DNA of 7,814 nt from Hyphomicrobiales bacterium (lineage in GTDB: Bacteria > Pseudomonadota > Alphaproteobacteria > Parvibaculales > Parvibaculaceae). The notes under the pieces are model-generated. The model was not told the DNA's origin. It saw nothing but the letters and a program-made list of their open reading frames with translations, and searched no databases. Both the position numbers and the translations under genes were made by a program. The first letter of the stretch is position 1. Each line of letters begins with the position of its first letter. The stretch covers positions 1-7,814 of the forward strand of contig JAATFR010000189.1 in NCBI GenBank assembly GCA_015655095.1. The letters run 5' to 3'. Positions 6,953-7,814 of the stretch are shown piece after piece.

Positions 6953-7814
6953 GAAGACAAGCCTCTCCCTTCGATGATTTCTTCGAGGATCGGCTGGGCG
7001 GCCGCTGGATCGTTGCCTATGAAGAGACGAAAGCAGGGCAGGTCACGGATAAGGGCACTCATCCGTGACAGCGACTCTGCCCGGTCCCCCGGCATCTGGA
7101 ACAGCGTGCTGGGAGCCAGCGCGCGCAACGCTTCGCCGCGGGGCAGGATTTCGGCCCAACAGGCGACGCCAGGAACGATCTTCGGCACCACGACAGCCCG
7201 CAGCGGAAAGGAGCGGAGCATAGCCTCGGGGGCATGCTCGGTGATGAAGATGATCGACTTGCCCTGCTGGTCTATCGGCGCGGCGCGGAAGGCATCGGCG
7301 AGATAGGGAAGCCTTGCTATCGAGGCTGAATCCGCCTTGCCGCTGCCGTAGATCGAGTGCACACGCGAAGGCGCTCCGGGTTCCAAAAGGCAATAGTCAT
7401 CGGCTACATAACCGAGTGACGATCCAGCGCAGGCCAGCGCCGTGGTGGATTTCCCCGAGCCCCCCCGCCCGACCAACAAGGCCCCCCCGGCCCTTGTGCC
7501 GACGGCGGCGGCGTGCACGAGTTGCAGGCCCAGCCTCGTAGACCACCAGTGCAGAATGCGACGGAAAGGAGCCCCCTGTTCCCACACCGCCATCTCCTCA
7601 ACGTTGGGGACACGGAACAGGGCGATACGACGAGCGGGATCATAAGCCTGCAGGCTGCGGCTGTCGGATTCCCAGGCAAGGCGCACGGACCCTTCGACAT
7701 AATTGAGGCCGTGACGACCCGCTTCCGGCATGAACTCTGTCAGGCTCACCTCACTTGAAACATCGTCCCAACTGCAGATGACGAGGTCAGCAGGGTCGTT
7801 TTCGACAGGTTCCA
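6949..7814 (-). CDS. HPr-kinase/phosphorylase-like P-loop protein, reaching the window edge
   Basis: ATP-binding protein related to the catalytic domain of HPr kinase (HprK). It shows HAAAVG before the Walker A loop GRGGSGKST (coded at 7444-7470), then YVADDYCLLE, the acidic pair typical of this group, and hydrophobic strands (SIIFIT, LRAVVVPKIV) completing the nucleotide-binding core. Relatives in lasso-peptide loci phosphorylate the peptide's C-terminal Ser; others sit in polysaccharide loci. No PTS genes are near, so classical HPr control is unlikely. A GTG at 7749 could be taken as the start, but the frame stays open to the right edge with coding-like sequence (EPVENDPADLVICSWDDVSS), so the gene starts at or beyond 7814. 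The last two bases (minus-strand TG) could even belong to a start codon. At least 287 residues are visible. It is the first gene seen of the operon and its stop overlaps the next start. Confidence 0.85.
   Translation of the reverse strand, partial: EPVENDPADLVICSWDDVSSEVSLTEFMPEAGRHGLNYVEGSVRLAWESDSRSLQAYDPARRIALFRVPNVEEMAVWEQGAPFRRILHWWSTRLGLQLVHAAAVGTRAGGALLVGRGGSGKSTTALACAGSSLGYVADDYCLLEPGAPSRVHSIYGSGKADSASIARLPYLADAFRAAPIDQQGKSIIFITEHAPEAMLRSFPLRAVVVPKIVPGVACWAEILPRGEALRALAPSTLFQMPGDRAESLSRMSALIRDLPCFRLFIGNDPAAAQPILEEIIEGRGLSS

Noticed and set aside
6317..7306. Plus-strand open frame of 329 codons opposite the first glycosyltransferase and HPr-kinase-like genes
   Set aside because: It covers the junction of two well-supported minus-strand genes and shows no recognisable domain.

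Overview
The window looks like a piece of a moderately GC-rich proteobacterial chromosome. Protein style (PaaI-type thioesterase, TetR regulator, HPr-kinase-like ATPase next to a PF14907-type nucleotidyltransferase) suggests an alphaproteobacterium, perhaps sphingomonad-like. That placement is an impression, since there is no rRNA or other marker to fix it. No tRNA, rRNA, CRISPR array, insertion sequence or phage gene is visible.

Layout. Bases 1-215 hold only ambiguous edge sequence. On the + strand, 216-2080 encodes a secreted protein with a GH42-like (beta-galactosidase-type) fold and an inserted beta-sandwich domain. Its reading frame breaks at a run of six G's (1782-1787), and the remaining 97 residues are in the -1 frame. 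Everything from 2200 onward is on the minus strand. The hotdog-fold thioesterase (2200-2622) lies downstream of a TetR-family regulator (2709-3344), and the two could be cotranscribed. A 416-base gap (3366-3781) has an AT-rich half with two inverted repeats in front of the regulator, then short palindromes and an 11-bp tandem duplication.

The right half is a tightly packed minus-strand operon, read from right to left: an HPr-kinase-like P-loop protein that runs off the window edge, two paralogous family-2 glycosyltransferases, and a 562-residue nucleotidyltransferase-fold protein with a C-terminal beta-sandwich. Consecutive genes overlap by 4, about 11 and 4 bases, so translation is probably coupled. 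HPr-kinase-like and PF14907-type proteins are known neighbours in lasso-peptide tailoring loci and in some surface-polysaccharide loci. Here they come with two sugar transferases, so the likely product is a phosphorylated or glycosylated polymer or peptide. No precursor peptide, PqqD, protease or asparagine synthetase is inside the window, so the product is unknown. The most promising lead is this operon, especially what lies beyond position 7814.
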